A stretch of 64,000 bases of DNA from Fulvia fulva. Taxonomy: Eukaryota > Ascomycota > Dothideomycetes > Mycosphaerellales > Mycosphaerellaceae. The DNA lies in assembly GCF_020509005.1 (NCBI RefSeq), contig NC_063015.1, forward strand, positions 5,814,501-5,878,500, read 5' to 3'. Shown piece after piece: positions 46,001-57,093 of the stretch (within the stretch, counting starts at the first letter, position 1; each line of letters opens with the position of its first letter). The notes under the pieces were generated by a model. The model ran no database searches and was not told the DNA's origin. It saw only the letters and a list, made by a program, of their open reading frames with translations. A program made the position numbers and the translations under genes.

Positions 46001-48150
46001 GATCTACGACAAGGAGCTTCTCGCTATCGTTAAAGCTTTCGAAGAGTGGCGCCCCGAGCTCGAAGGCTCTACTATGCCCGTCTAAGTAAGCTCCGACTAC
46101 AAGAACCTCGTCTACTTTATAAAGAGCAAGCTACTTAATCGTCGCTAGGCCCGCTAGAGCGAGTTCCTCTCCCGGTTCAACTTTGTGATCTCGTATACGC
46201 CCGGTAAGGCCAACTCGATAGCCGACGCCCTTACCCGCCGCCCTAGTGACTCTCTAGTTGATCGAAGAGGGGGCCGGCAAATCGTAGAGTAACAAGTCAT
46301 TAAAGAGCACAACCTCTCTTCCGAGCTTCGAGAGTACCTATCGAACGGCTAGCCTACGCTCGCCGCTTCCTTTGCTACTTTCGTGCTCGCTCCTACCTAC
46401 CTTAACGAGAGTGACGATGAATCCGAGCCTAAAGAATACGCCTCGGACGCTAAGGACTTGAACGACGATAAAGAGGGCTTAGTAACGACCGACGGCTCAT
46501 CCGAATTAGACTTTGAGGGGCTTAATAATAAGGAGCAGCCCGAAGGCATTATGGCACGAGTACGAACAGCGTACGATGCCGACCCAGACGCCTAAGAGTT
46601 AGTTCAGGCCCTTAAATCTAGCGCGAGGACATTCCCGGGCTTCTCGCTATCCGAGTACGAGCTCTAGGAAGGTGTCGTCTACTTCCGTAAGAAGCTTTAC
46701 GTACCGTAGCCCGAAGGCTCTAATATCCGAGCTAAGATTCTTCAAATCGTCCACGACTCCGCCTCTAGGGGTAACCTAGGCGTAGCTAAGACCTATAAGC
46801 TCCTCGCTAGGTATTACTAGTAGCCGCATTCCTAGAAGGACGTCCGCCGCTACGTGCTAAACTACGCTACTTACCGAAGAGCCAAAGCTAACCGCTACCG
46901 CCCCTACGGTCTCTTACACCCTCTCCCGGCTCCTGATCGTCCGTGGAAGCACATTACGATAGACTTTATCACCGATCTTCCTTACGGTAAGACCTTTAGC
47001 GGCGTGAAAGCAAAGGCCCTTCTAGTAATCGTAGACCGGTACTCTAAGGACCGGTATATAATCCCGTGCTAGAGTATAACCGTAAAGGAGACTGCTCGCT
47101 TGTTCTACGAATTCGTCTAGCGCTTTTAAGGCCTCCCGGATAGCATCACCTCTAATAGGGGCACCCAGTTCATCTCGCACTTCTAGAAACGTCTATGTGC
47201 TATCCTAGGCATTAAGCATAAGCTCTCGACTAGTTTTTAGCTACAGACCGACGGCTAGACCGAAATTACGAACGCTATCCTCGAGTAGGTCCTTCGTTAC
47301 TTCGTCGACTACTACTAGAAGGATTGGCCTTAGTATATCCCTACGGTAGAGTTCGCTACTCGTAACTAGGACTCGGAGACTACTGGCTACTCTCCCTTCT
47401 ATACTACGAGAGGTTACTACCCTCGTATAGGTATAGAACTAGAAGAACCTCTCCCGCCTACCGAAGACGTAAACGAGCAAGTAGTAGACGAGTTCGCTAC
47501 TATACTCTTATAGATCTATAAAGAAGTTCACGACGAGATAGTGTACGTATAAGCAATCTACGAGGATCAAGCCAATCGTCGTCGCTAGCTAGCTCCCGAC
47601 TACTAAGTAGGCGATATAGTCTACCTTAACTCTAAGAATATTAAGACGGACCGCCCCTCTAAGAAGCTGAACTAGAAGAACCTAGGTCCTTTTAAGATCA
47701 CCGAGCGTATTAGTTCACACGCCTACCGTCTAGCTCTTCCTACGAACATAAAGATCTACGACGTCTTCTATCCCGTACGCCTTCGGCCGTCGGCTAAGGA
47801 CCTATTCCCGAACCAAAACTAAGACATACTAGGTCCTCCCGATGAAGTAGAAGTCGACGAGCCTATTAACCTACCTTCTAACGACTATACCGTCCGTAAG
47901 ATCCGAGGAATCCGCGTAGAGCCTAACGACGTTAAAGGACTACCGCCGATCAAGTATAAAGTCGAATAGTAAGGTTGCCCTAAGTAGGATACCTTATAGG
48001 AACCTATCTAATATATCATCTTTAATCGTCAAGCAATCGAAGAATACTACGCCCGCGTAGACGGCCTAGAAGTCAACATCGGTAGGCTCTTCGAATCTAA
48101 GCTCTTCGACGGGGCTTACTAATAGTGTATCGACTATGACATCAGGCCTA
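43020..48150 (+). pseudogene. Family-2 gag-pol remnant
   Basis: With stops read through, the plus strand shows these features in order. A gag knuckle lies at about 44,046-44,090 (CTYYGGLGHIVANC; the second Cys is now Tyr, a TGC to TAC change). The protease is near 44,370 (LIDTSALGESFID; the Gly after Asp-Thr is now Ser). The RT follows ([13 protein letters not shown]) with catalytic YIDD at 45,438-45,449. RNase H and integrase are next (PWKHITIDFITDLP near 46,940). A GPF module (DIVYLNSKNIK, then LGPFKITE) is at about 47,610-47,710, and a chromodomain remnant is near 47,890-48,010. Nearly all stops are TAG. Confidence 0.88.
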
Positions 48151-48232
48151 GGCCTAGTACTAAAGCTGAACATCCTCGATATATAGAACTACTACGGCTT
48201 CGTAGGAACTTAGCTTTATTCGGGGGGGCTAC

Positions 48233-48752
48233 TGTTATAGTCTCCCTATAGAGTGTACAGAAGGTAGGGATAGAAGAGCCTTAGAGTGCTCAGAAGTCGT
48301 TAAGAAGTGACAGTCTAGCTTAGTGTGTGAGCGCTAAGAGTTATATACCCCGTAATATTCACTACGGGACCTAGCCCTCCAAATTCACCCCTCTACCAAA
48401 CCTTAATAGATTCACTTCGGCTCGTAACTATGTGACTTACGGTACTCCCGCGAGTACCCGCGACTACGCTAGACCCTAGAAGAAGCACGTAGAAGACTCG
48501 GAACGTAGGGCAGGTTGGAATAAGGTTTTGAGCAAAGCTACTAAGCGCGGCTTCGCACGGGTTAGCCCTGTTAATGCGGGGACACGCACTCGCGAGGGTC
48601 GCGTATAAATATCTGGCCTTCCCTAGGCCTCTCTTACTTTCTTCGTCTTTCGTTTTGTGTAGCAATTATACTATACCCTTTTGTATCTATACTTCGCACC
48701 TACATTTTCGCTTTCACCCTTATATCTTATAGGCTAGGCTCTCGCCCTAACA
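48233..48752 (+). repeat. Family-2 3' LTR
   Basis: 520 bp, TGTTATAG...CCCTAACA. It differs from the 5' LTR by transitions of RIP type. Confidence 0.9.
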
Positions 48753-48757
48753 CCTAA
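48753..48757. repeat. Family-2 target-site duplication, right (CCTAA)
   Basis: Pairs with 42,457-42,461. Confidence 0.8.
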
Positions 48758-51700
48758 TTAGATAGAGCTACGAAGCCTATAGGCGTAGACAACTCCGGCC
48801 GGTTATAGTAAAAGTCTGTAATAGCGGCGGCTACGTGTTTAAGTATATCCTCTATAGGTTACTAGGTCTTACTATCCTCCTCGTTCTAATATCTAGCCTA
48901 TTTCACCTTATACTGTATATCTACCTTACGCTTATGCCCCTTCTTCACCTTACCTACCCGCTTACGGGTGTACATGTTAAGGATCTTTCCTACCTCGTAT
49001 ATATACGTAGGTGCTACTACTATATCGGCTACTATATTAGCCTCGGTAGTATTAGGTTCGATAGTTATCGGTAGTAGCGGCGCTAGATACTGCCCTTTAA
49101 GTAGTAGGAAATCGGGGTAGTCGGCTCGTTATAGTAGTGAGGTATAGAAGCAGTTATTAAGTCCTACTAGAGCGTCTAATAGTTTTAGTCGATAAGAGAG
49201 TCTAGCCGGCATGACTTCCGTGATCTAGTAAGGGCCGGCATATTTCCTATCTAGCTTCTTAGATAGTCGAGTCGTGCGGATGTTCTTAGTACTAAGATAC
49301 ACCTAATTACCTACCTTATAGTCTAGAGGAATGCTTCGGTAGCGGTTTACTACTTCTACTTAGAGAGCTTATAACATTCGTATAATCTCTTAAAGGTGCT
49401 TATAAAGCTCGCGAATTCGACGTATAAAGGTTTCTACTGATCGCGTATCTAGTCGCTAGAGAGTAGTTAGTCCTCCCTCCTTTCTAGCGTTCAGGTCAAC
49501 TCGCTCTATAAACTTAGGGTTATAGCCTAAGGTGGCGTAGAACGGCGACATACTAGTAGTCTCGGATAGGTAATTGTTAATCGCGAACTAAGCAAGGCAT
49601 AGCTATTCTGCCTAGTTATCCTATGCCTTATTAGTGAATATACGAAGATACTGTTCTATCGCCTAGTTAGTACGTTCTGACTATCTATTAGTTTCTAGGT
49701 GATACGAAGAACTTAGCTTACGATTTGTACGGAGTATCTTATAGTGTTTCTTCTAGAAGGTAGCAACCTACTACTTACTACGGTCTAATATAATAGTGTT
49801 AGGAAACCCGCGCCGATAGAACATATGTTTAAGGAAAAGCCTTACCGTATTCTGTACTGTCATTACGCTAATAGGGATTAGCTCAACTTCCTTAGTAAGC
49901 CTATTAGTAACGGTTATAATATTGTTATAGACTATACCGTCAAGAGTACTATCTAGGAGTCCGATAACGAAGTCGACTACAATATGTTTCTAAGGCCGAT
50001 CTAGAACAGGAAGTGGCTATAATAATCCTAGTGGCTAGGAGTATAGAGATTTTGTTATACGGTAGGTACGGCAATTCGCGGTGTATCTACGTACGGATCT
50101 CGCTAATCTAGGCTAGTAGAGTTTACGTGCTACGAGTTTATAAGTACGAGCTCGTCCTAGATAGCCTACTACTAGAGCGTTATAGTTTATCTTGATTATC
50201 CTAGTCTATAAGGCTTGGTCATTTAGTACCTATAAGCTCTAGCCGTCGTATTGATTTCAAATATATAGTAGGTCCCTATCTACTTTATAGTATGCTAGGT
50301 AGATCTTCGCTCTCTATAGTAGTGTAGGAGTACGGTCTTTCTATAGGTCCTTAATCGCGGTCTTAAGCTCGTTATCGGTTACGTACGCCGTCGACATTCG
50401 ATACTCGAGTTCGGCTTCCCGTTAACTTTTACGCGTCGCCGGTTATTTAGTAGGCCATCTCGTTCTATAGGTATAAACTCTTTAGCTTTAGGGTTTAGCT
50501 ATACTAGTTCCTCTTCTTCCGGCGTACCTTCTACTATTGCCTATAGTAAGGCGATCTTAAGGAATCGCTTAGGAGGTAGCAATGTCTGATACTAATACTA
50601 GTTCCGAGGGTCGTTTACCCCCTACGGAAGGTCCTAGCTACGTCTCGTTAGGCTGTCTAGCTTTATACCCTAAAGTCCTAGACGGTATATTATCTTGAAG
50701 TTAAACTATAACAAGAACTTAGCCTAACGCGCTTGTCGCCGATTTAGCTACTTTGTCTTTATAAAGTATTCTAGGTTCTTATAGTCGGTATAAATCTTGA
50801 CTAGCTATAAGTCCTTATTATCTACTTCGTAGGCGAGCTCGGGTCTCTATTCCTTAAAAGCCTTGATAATAGCTAATAGTTCCTTATTATAGATTTTATA
50901 ATTGCACTCCTATAGACTTAACTTCTTCGAGTAGAAGGCTATAGGATGTAGTACACTATTCTCGTTATACTACGAAAGCACGCCGGCGTTCACAAAATCT
51001 AAAGAATCTATCTCTACTACCGTTTCCCTACCTAGTATATAATGTACGAGTATACCGGCTTTGCTGAACGTAGCTTTCAAATTGTCAAAGGCTCGTTAGC
51101 AATCTAGTGACTATTGAATCCTTCTGTTCTTATGATTGCTTAGTCCGTCCGACTTGGTCAGGTTTGTAAGAGGAGTAGCTATACGCGAAAATGCTTCGAT
51201 GAACCGCCTATAGAAGTTAGCAAATCTAAGGAAGGCCTAGACATCCTTTAGGTTCTTAGGAGCTTCCTATGTCTAAATACATTCGAGTTTCTCGGGGTCT
51301 ATCTCGATGCCGTTAGGGGTTATAATTAGCCTAAGATACTTTACCTTCTATTAGTAGAATTCGCTTTTGTCGATGTCTACTATAAGTCCTATATCGCGTA
51401 GCTTAGTAAGAACCTTCCGCACGTGTTTAATATGCTCCTCTAAGGTGTTACTAAAGATAAGTACGTTATCTAGGTAGGCCGATACAAAGTCGTCTAGGTG
51501 TTCTTATAAGACCTTTTTAATGTATAATTAGAACGATGCTAGTCCGTTATACAAGCCGAATAGCAGCACTAGACACTCGTAGATGCCGTATCGTGTCGTA
51601 AACGCCGTTAACTACTCGTGCCCTTTAGCTATCCGTAACTTATTAAAGGCTACTACAATGTCTAGCTTCGTAAAGTACTTCTTGCCGTATATACGGTTAA

Positions 51701-52786
51701 GCGTCTCTTATATTAAGGGAATCGGATACCGGTTCTTAATAGTGATCGTATTTAATCCTCTATAGTCGATATAAACACGTAGCCTACCTCTAGGCTTACG
51801 TACTACTAGCACTAGTGTAGGAGACTGGCTCGTCTTTTGCCCTACTTTCCGTACCTTCCCTTTAGATGTTTACTCGTCTAGCCATTTCTTAACTACCTCG
51901 TTCTCCTTCTTAGCTAGGCCGTAGGGCTTGCGGTATAGTGGCTCTTATAGACTATTAGGCTTAATATGAATCTTAAGATCTACGCCTAGTCGGTAAGGTA
52001 GGAGTCCTTTATAATCCTTAGCTAAGAAAGCGTCCGTAATATCGTAGTATATCGGCGGCAACTTCTACTTCGGGTTGTGATTGAACTGCTTGTTTAAGAA
52101 TTGGTCTAGATCATTAGTAGCTATTACACTTAGCTTAAGCTCTCCGTCGTCGCTCTTACGCCTAGTAGGCATAATATAGAAGCACTTAGCCCTAGGCCGG
52201 TACGCGTACATTCCCTACGCGCGTTAAGAAACGCCCTAGTAGTCTACTTTTTTATTGTCTATGTCTTCTAGGTCATATAATAAGACGTTTAGCTCCGCCC
52301 CTCCTACTATAAAGCTCGCTACTTCTCTAGTGAAGGGCTCTAGTCCGTACCGTACTAGTGCCTACTTCTTCTTCTCGCGATAGTTTAGGGATTGTACTAT
52401 TGTCGATGTCTTATTCTATAGACAGTGACTAAAGCAGTAATCCGATCTAAATACCACCTCGCCTGTCTCCTAGAAGATGTTTAGGTTGTACGCTACAAGC
52501 TACGGTAGGCTAAAGACGATGTTATATTCGAGGTCGGTGACGTAGTATAACATTTGCTCGTAATAATCGCCGATAAATACGTCTGTAAGGGCCGCGTGTA
52601 TAATCTGCCGTATAGTGGCCGTTCTATCTCCTAGTGTTAGTCGTCGGCTTTGCGTCAAAGGGATCAGGGGTATTGTATATTTACGTATAGATTTCTAGTT
52701 AAGAAAGAGAGAGGTAGAAGCAGAATCTATAAGGCCTCGAGCCTTTCTATATTATATCATTACGGGTAACACTATATAAGGGTATA
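48758..52786 (-). pseudogene. Copy A pol remnant
   Basis: Minus-strand chromodomain, integrase, RNase H, RT and protease remnants align base for base with copy B 56,495-60,455. It contains 68 bp (49,246-49,313) that copy B lacks. These encode the GPY/F-module start (LSTKNIRTTRLSKKLD), so copy A preserves the ancestral single pol frame here apart from RIP stops. The protease DSAS motif is also present. Confidence 0.88.
52772..52786. repeat. LINE-2 target duplication, left
   Basis: CTATATAAGGGTATA, matched with one G/A difference at 54,545-54,559. Confidence 0.7.
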
Positions 52787-54544
52787 GGTCGGCTTATCGA
52801 TCTCTGCGCCAAAACAAGACATATTCGAAAGCTCTTATCAAGGCCATTCTAACGATATACAAAGCAGGCCACTGCCCCTAGGACTAAGGGAGTTCTACCC
52901 CATTTAATCTAGACAGCTTAAAGCTCTCTTCACCCTGTTTCTTCAGCTCCAAACGCCGCGGAGGTGCCTAGCTACATTAGGCAACTCCTAGGTAATAGTA
53001 GCCTAGGCTACGGCACTAACGGCGCCTACGGCCCTATAGGCGAAGCCCCCCTAAGACAACTAGTAGCAACTTATAGAGGACGTAAAAAGCATAGAAACTA
53101 ACGATTAGCTCCCTTACCGGTCTCTATAGGTAATGATTACTCAGCTACGTACGGCGCTTGTACTGTCGTATTACCGAGGGCAACAAGAAATGAGGACGAC
53201 GTCCTAGGCGATTAGTAAGGCCACCCGGAATCAAAACCCCTATAGCTAGGCATCGGTCGCGGCATCGATACTAGGCCCCCGCCTAACGTACGATACAGTT
53301 ACGATCCGTATTATAGTAAAGGAAGACTAGGCCGAAGTTACCGGACTATAGGTGGACCCGGCGCTACGGTAGAGGAAGTACGTATAGGCAATATTACGGA
53401 AAGCTGAACAGAATATAGCATCATACTAGAGGCTCACTGCGTCTATATAGGGGGCGGACTTCCGGTAGTTACGACTTCTATATACGGCTATTGTACGGCC
53501 AGTCCTTACCTATAGTAGCCAAGTGTAGTCCTTAGGCGAGAGGGCCTGCCTATCGAAGGGACTCGTCGCGCCGCTAGCGAAGATCCAAAACTAATGCCTA
53601 AGGAAGGTCACCGGGGTATATAAGTCGACACTAACGAGGATGCTTAAGTACGAGACCGCTATACCGCCGATCGACCTATATATCTAGGGACTACGGACCT
53701 CCTACTTAGGCAAGTCGGCATAGTACCTAGTACAGAAGGTCATCGCTAGTATAGTCGTAAGGGCCCGCGAATCAGTACTAGCGTATAGGGGCATTCGACC
53801 CGGAAACGAGCCGAACTACCGGGCAAGGGACGAATAGCTAGTAATATAATAGGAAGGTGAGAAATCGTTTGTAGAGCAACTATAGAAAGAGAGGTGGAAC
53901 AACCAGGTTGTAGGGCATAGTAGACGCCCTTAGCTAGCGGGACAACCTAAGGAATAGTTAGCTACAAAATCCGCGGTCAAGCACCCCCCGAAGCTTATCT
54001 ACTACCGCCTTACGAGGGCATAGAGTAGTATAGCAACCTAACTACGAAGCGAACACATCGGCCTCTAGGGGTACCTATTATAGAGGAAGGTTCTAGGATA
54101 CACGAATACTAGCTACCCCTACGGCTATCGCTCCTAGAACGTACGGTACGTACTCCTCGTCTGTCCGAGGTGGTCGCTAGGAAGGGGGGAGTAGATAGCA
54201 AAGGCGAGGAACCGGACGATTGGGGCACTTCTTAATAACGCTAAGGACCTACGGCGTATTACGAACTAGATACTAGAGAAGGGCTGGCTAGAACAGTACC
54301 GCCTAGTAGGAACAGTGTAGGAAGAGAGGACACGACGTAGCGCGACGAGACCGGCTAGGAGCGGGGGCTAACGGGGTAGTGACATAGACTACGTACGTTT
54401 AGAGGGAAAGCTAAACTAGACAAGGAGTAGTCGGGGGCGGGAAGGGTTTTCACCTATTCGGGTTTCCCTTTGTACATAACAATAGATATATACCTACATA
54501 GGCCGGATAGGGTCCTAGAACAGGGGAATGACAAATCTATCTAT
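52787..54544 (+). mobile_element. RIPed, truncated Tad-like LINE nested in copy A
   Basis: Plus-strand remnants include TYSKALIKAILTIYKAGHCP near the left end (RT N-terminal motif). RT-connection remnants (TAIVRPVLTYSSQVWS and ETAIPPIDLYI) lie near 53,480-53,680. A C-terminal SEHIGL-type and zinc-knuckle-like end is near 54,050-54,160. The 3' end (GGTTTTCACC...GGTTTCCC, then ATAGAT/CTATCTAT tail) matches LINE copy 1 at 6.5-6.6 kb. Many TAG stops are present. It is bracketed by a 15-bp near-perfect duplication, and the copy A sequence continues uninterrupted on either side. Confidence 0.8.
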
Positions 54545-55887
54545 CTATATAAGAGTATATAGCTAGCTATTGTTTATCTAGTACGTATAACGATATCTTA
54601 AGCTCCTTACTATAGTCTGTTACCGTCTCTTACATTCCGTGTCTCTCAATCTTATACTCTTTCTGTCCTAGGAAGTTCGGGTAACCGCTGTCTACTACGC
54701 TTAGGTAGCGGTCGTACTATTTGCCTACTACGGATCGGCGGCTAGGGAACTAAGGTTCGCGTTCGGATTCGGCGTAGTATTACGTAGACGCGGTAGGCGA
54801 TAGTCGCTATCGTACCTATATATTAGGCATTTAGGGTTAGTCGATACGTAAGAACCTATACGGTAGCGGTAGTACTTACCCTACTTCTTAAGGTCTTCGC
54901 GCTACTTACGGTTAAGCGTAGGTAGGTTCTATAGATATATCGGTAGATCCTCCTTCTTCTTAGTACTAGCGTACTATAGTAGGCGCTATACTAAGGCACC
55001 TACTATACCGGTAGCGGTACTAGTAACTACGTTACCGTTGTTCTAGTTATTCTAGCCGCTATTACCGTTCGAGTTGCTATTGCTACGGGGGCGCTCCTTC
55101 TACGGGTATAGTCGATCTGTCTCGTAGAAGCTCTCGTCTAGTACGGTACACTCCTCGATAACGTCTTATATACTATCTAGGCGGCGGTCGACTTCGCGGT
55201 CGCCGAAGATCTTAATAAAGTACTTACGGTTTAGTCGGTTACGGAATAGTATAAGCTCGGTCTTATCGGTCTATAATATCTAGGCGCGTAACTTCGAGTA
55301 GCGTATATAGAAGGCTATAAAGGTTTCGCCTTGTTCTTACTTATAGGTAGCAATGTTAACTATAGCCTTAGTTCCTTTATTACGTATACTATATTAGCGT
55401 GTCATCCAATCTAATAACTCTTCTCTAGTCTTAAACTCGTTAAAGGGCTACTATCTAGGCATAGGGATCCTCGGCTTAATGCTTCGCTAAGGATTACCTT
55501 ACGTCTACCTATATACGAAGCGTAGACTATCTGCCTTAGTACGGAAGGTTACTATAGTCAGCTTTAGGAGAACACTACTATACTAGCTATCGAAATTAGG
55601 GTCATTATCGTTCTTGAAGTACTTAGGGTTAGGCACACCCTTACCGATCTCTATACCGCGAGTAAGGGTGCGGTTAATAGTAAAGAGACGTTCTAGAAGG
55701 TTAACTAGTAGTGTCTAGGTACGGGTGTTACGTATTCTCGAGTCACGACTATTGTTAGGTCCTAGTCGCGGACGGTCGTTATTACGTCCTCGGCTATTAT
55801 TACTACGGTTATAGTCGTCTCTATCGTTATCACTACTACCGCTACCGCTACCTCTACTAGCAGCTTCGCGATACCTACGTAATAGCT
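54545..55887 (-). pseudogene. Copy A gag C-terminal/protease-start remnant
   Basis: Aligns with copy B 60,449-61,793 on the minus strand. The zinc knuckle is damaged by RIP (Cys to Tyr and His to Tyr at knuckle positions). The slippery heptamer position reads GGCAAAT instead of GGGAAAT. Its first 15 bp are the right LINE-2 target duplication. Confidence 0.8.
55883..55887. repeat. Copy B target-site duplication, left (TAGCT)
   Basis: Matches 63,042-63,046. Removing copy B rejoins copy A gag seamlessly. Confidence 0.9.
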
Positions 55888-56071
55888 TGTAAGGGCGCGC
55901 GTACCATAGGGTCCGAATGAGATAGTTGTTGTTCTACGAAGCTACGAAAGAGGAGCGCGAGGCGCGGCGAAGTTATAAAGTAAAGCCAAGCCGCGCTAAC
56001 CCGATGCAGAAGGTCCGCGGTTCAGCCGGGCCGACGCAGCTACAGTGAGGGGTCGCGGGCTGCCCGTGACA
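55888..56071 (-). repeat. Copy B 3' LTR
   Basis: 184 bp, TGTAAGGGC...CGTGACA on the plus strand; no difference from 62,858-63,041 was seen by eye. Confidence 0.95.
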
Positions 56072-57093
56072 GTACCCCCCCTCCCAAAACACGCCTCAGT
56101 CCTCTGAGCGTTATTCACCTTGTGAGGCCACTTGCCTGTCGAGCTCCATAATCGCGCGAACGCCGAATCATCCTCTAGTGCCCTGTCGTCATCCGATAAC
56201 ATCGCATTCGCTCTATCAAGACTATCCTCGACCGGCTTCCTTCGAGAAACATGTTGCCTAGTTAGCTGGCTTGCCCCAGATCTAAGTCTGTCTTCGGCTC
56301 GCACTCGCGTATGATCCTTATGACCAAAGTTGGGTATCATTGCAGGCTCTGTAGGCTCCACTCGAGTATCGAATATGTGCGGAGCAGATTCTATTAGAGG
56401 CAAGGCTCGAGGCGACTCATTCGTGACGGTGTCTTTCGGAATGACCCTGATCGAGTTGAGCCCGAGTATCTCAGTGGCTGGTAGGGACCAGTCAGATGGA
56501 GCTGCGAAGCCTACAGGCGTAGACAACTCCGGCCGGTTATGGTGAAAGTCTGCAACAGCGGCGGCTGCGTGTTCAAGCATGTCCTCTGCAGGTTGCCAGG
56601 TCTCACCATCCTCTTCGTTCTGATATCCAGCCCATTTCACCTTGTACCATGTATCTACTTTGCGCTTGTGCCCCTTCTTCACCTTGCCTGCCCGCTTACG
56701 GGTGTACATGTCAAGGATCTTTTCCACCTCGTACATGTGCGTAGGTGCTGCCACTACATCGGCTGCTGCATCAGCCTCGGTGGTGTCAGGTTCGATAGTT
56801 ATCGGTGGTGGCGGCGCCAGATGCTGCCCTTCAAGTGGTGGGAAATCGGGGTGGTCGGCTCGTTGTAGTAGTGAGGTGTGGAAGCAGTTATCAAGTCCTA
56901 CTAGAGCGTCTGATAGTTTCAGTCGATAAGAGAGTCTGGCCGGCATAACTTCCGTGATCTGGTAAGGGCCGGCATATCTCCTTGTAGTCTGGAGGAATGC
57001 TTCGGTGGCGGTTTGCTGCCTCTGCTTGGAGAGCTTGTGACATTCGCATATTCTCTTGAAGGTGTTTGTGAAGCTCGCAAATTCGACGCACAA
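55996..57093 (-). CDS. Copy B integrase C-terminus with chromodomain (out of pol frame)
   Basis: This 365-codon frame carries the end of the GPY/F module (YAGPYQITEVMPARLSYRL, near residue 40). A chromodomain follows at about residues 120-190: YEVEKILDMYTRKR, then WYKVKWAGYQNEEDGETWQP. The aromatic residues Tyr, Trp and Trp of the methyl-lysine cage are visible. The remaining tail is Pro/Ser/Asp-rich. The first Met is not a real start: the frame is the natural continuation of pol, displaced by a 68-bp deletion (68 = 2 mod 3, which accounts exactly for the frame difference). Integrase chromodomains of fungal chromoviruses direct insertion to H3K9me-type chromatin. As it stands it can only be made by frameshifting or internal initiation, so copy B is probably not fully autonomous. 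Confidence 0.85.
   Translation of the reverse strand: MCVEFASFTNTFKRICECHKLSKQRQQTATEAFLQTTRRYAGPYQITEVMPARLSYRLKLSDALVGLDNCFHTSLLQRADHPDFPPLEGQHLAPPPPITIEPDTTEADAAADVVAAPTHMYEVEKILDMYTRKRAGKVKKGHKRKVDTWYKVKWAGYQNEEDGETWQPAEDMLEHAAAAVADFHHNRPELSTPVGFAAPSDWSLPATEILGLNSIRVIPKDTVTNESPRALPLIESAPHIFDTRVEPTEPAMIPNFGHKDHTRVRAEDRLRSGASQLTRQHVSRRKPVEDSLDRANAMLSDDDRALEDDSAFARLWSSTGKWPHKVNNAQRTEACFGRGGTVTGSPRPLTVAASARLNRGPSASG
56072..56090 (-). promoter_or_regulatory. Copy B polypurine tract
   Basis: Minus-strand GTTTTGGGAGGGGGGGTAC directly precedes the 3' LTR; it is the plus-strand primer site. Confidence 0.8.

Larger units (their letters stand above)
42462..48752 (+). mobile_element. Gypsy family-2 chromovirus, RIPed, nested in copy A
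   Basis: This 6,291-bp element has 520-bp LTRs and a CCTAA duplication and is inserted in copy A in the opposite orientation. The plus-strand order is gag, protease, RT, RNase H, integrase, chromodomain, which is the Ty3/Gypsy order. Frames are broken by dozens of TAG/TAA. It remains GC-rich (many CG steps) despite RIP, because the changes hit CA/TG steps almost exclusively. The PPT (CGGGGGGGCTAC) precedes the 3' LTR. Confidence 0.9.

Noticed and set aside
45006..46595. Short open frames in family 2 as separate genes
   Set aside because: They are RT and linker fragments between RIP-generated stops of one dead pol.
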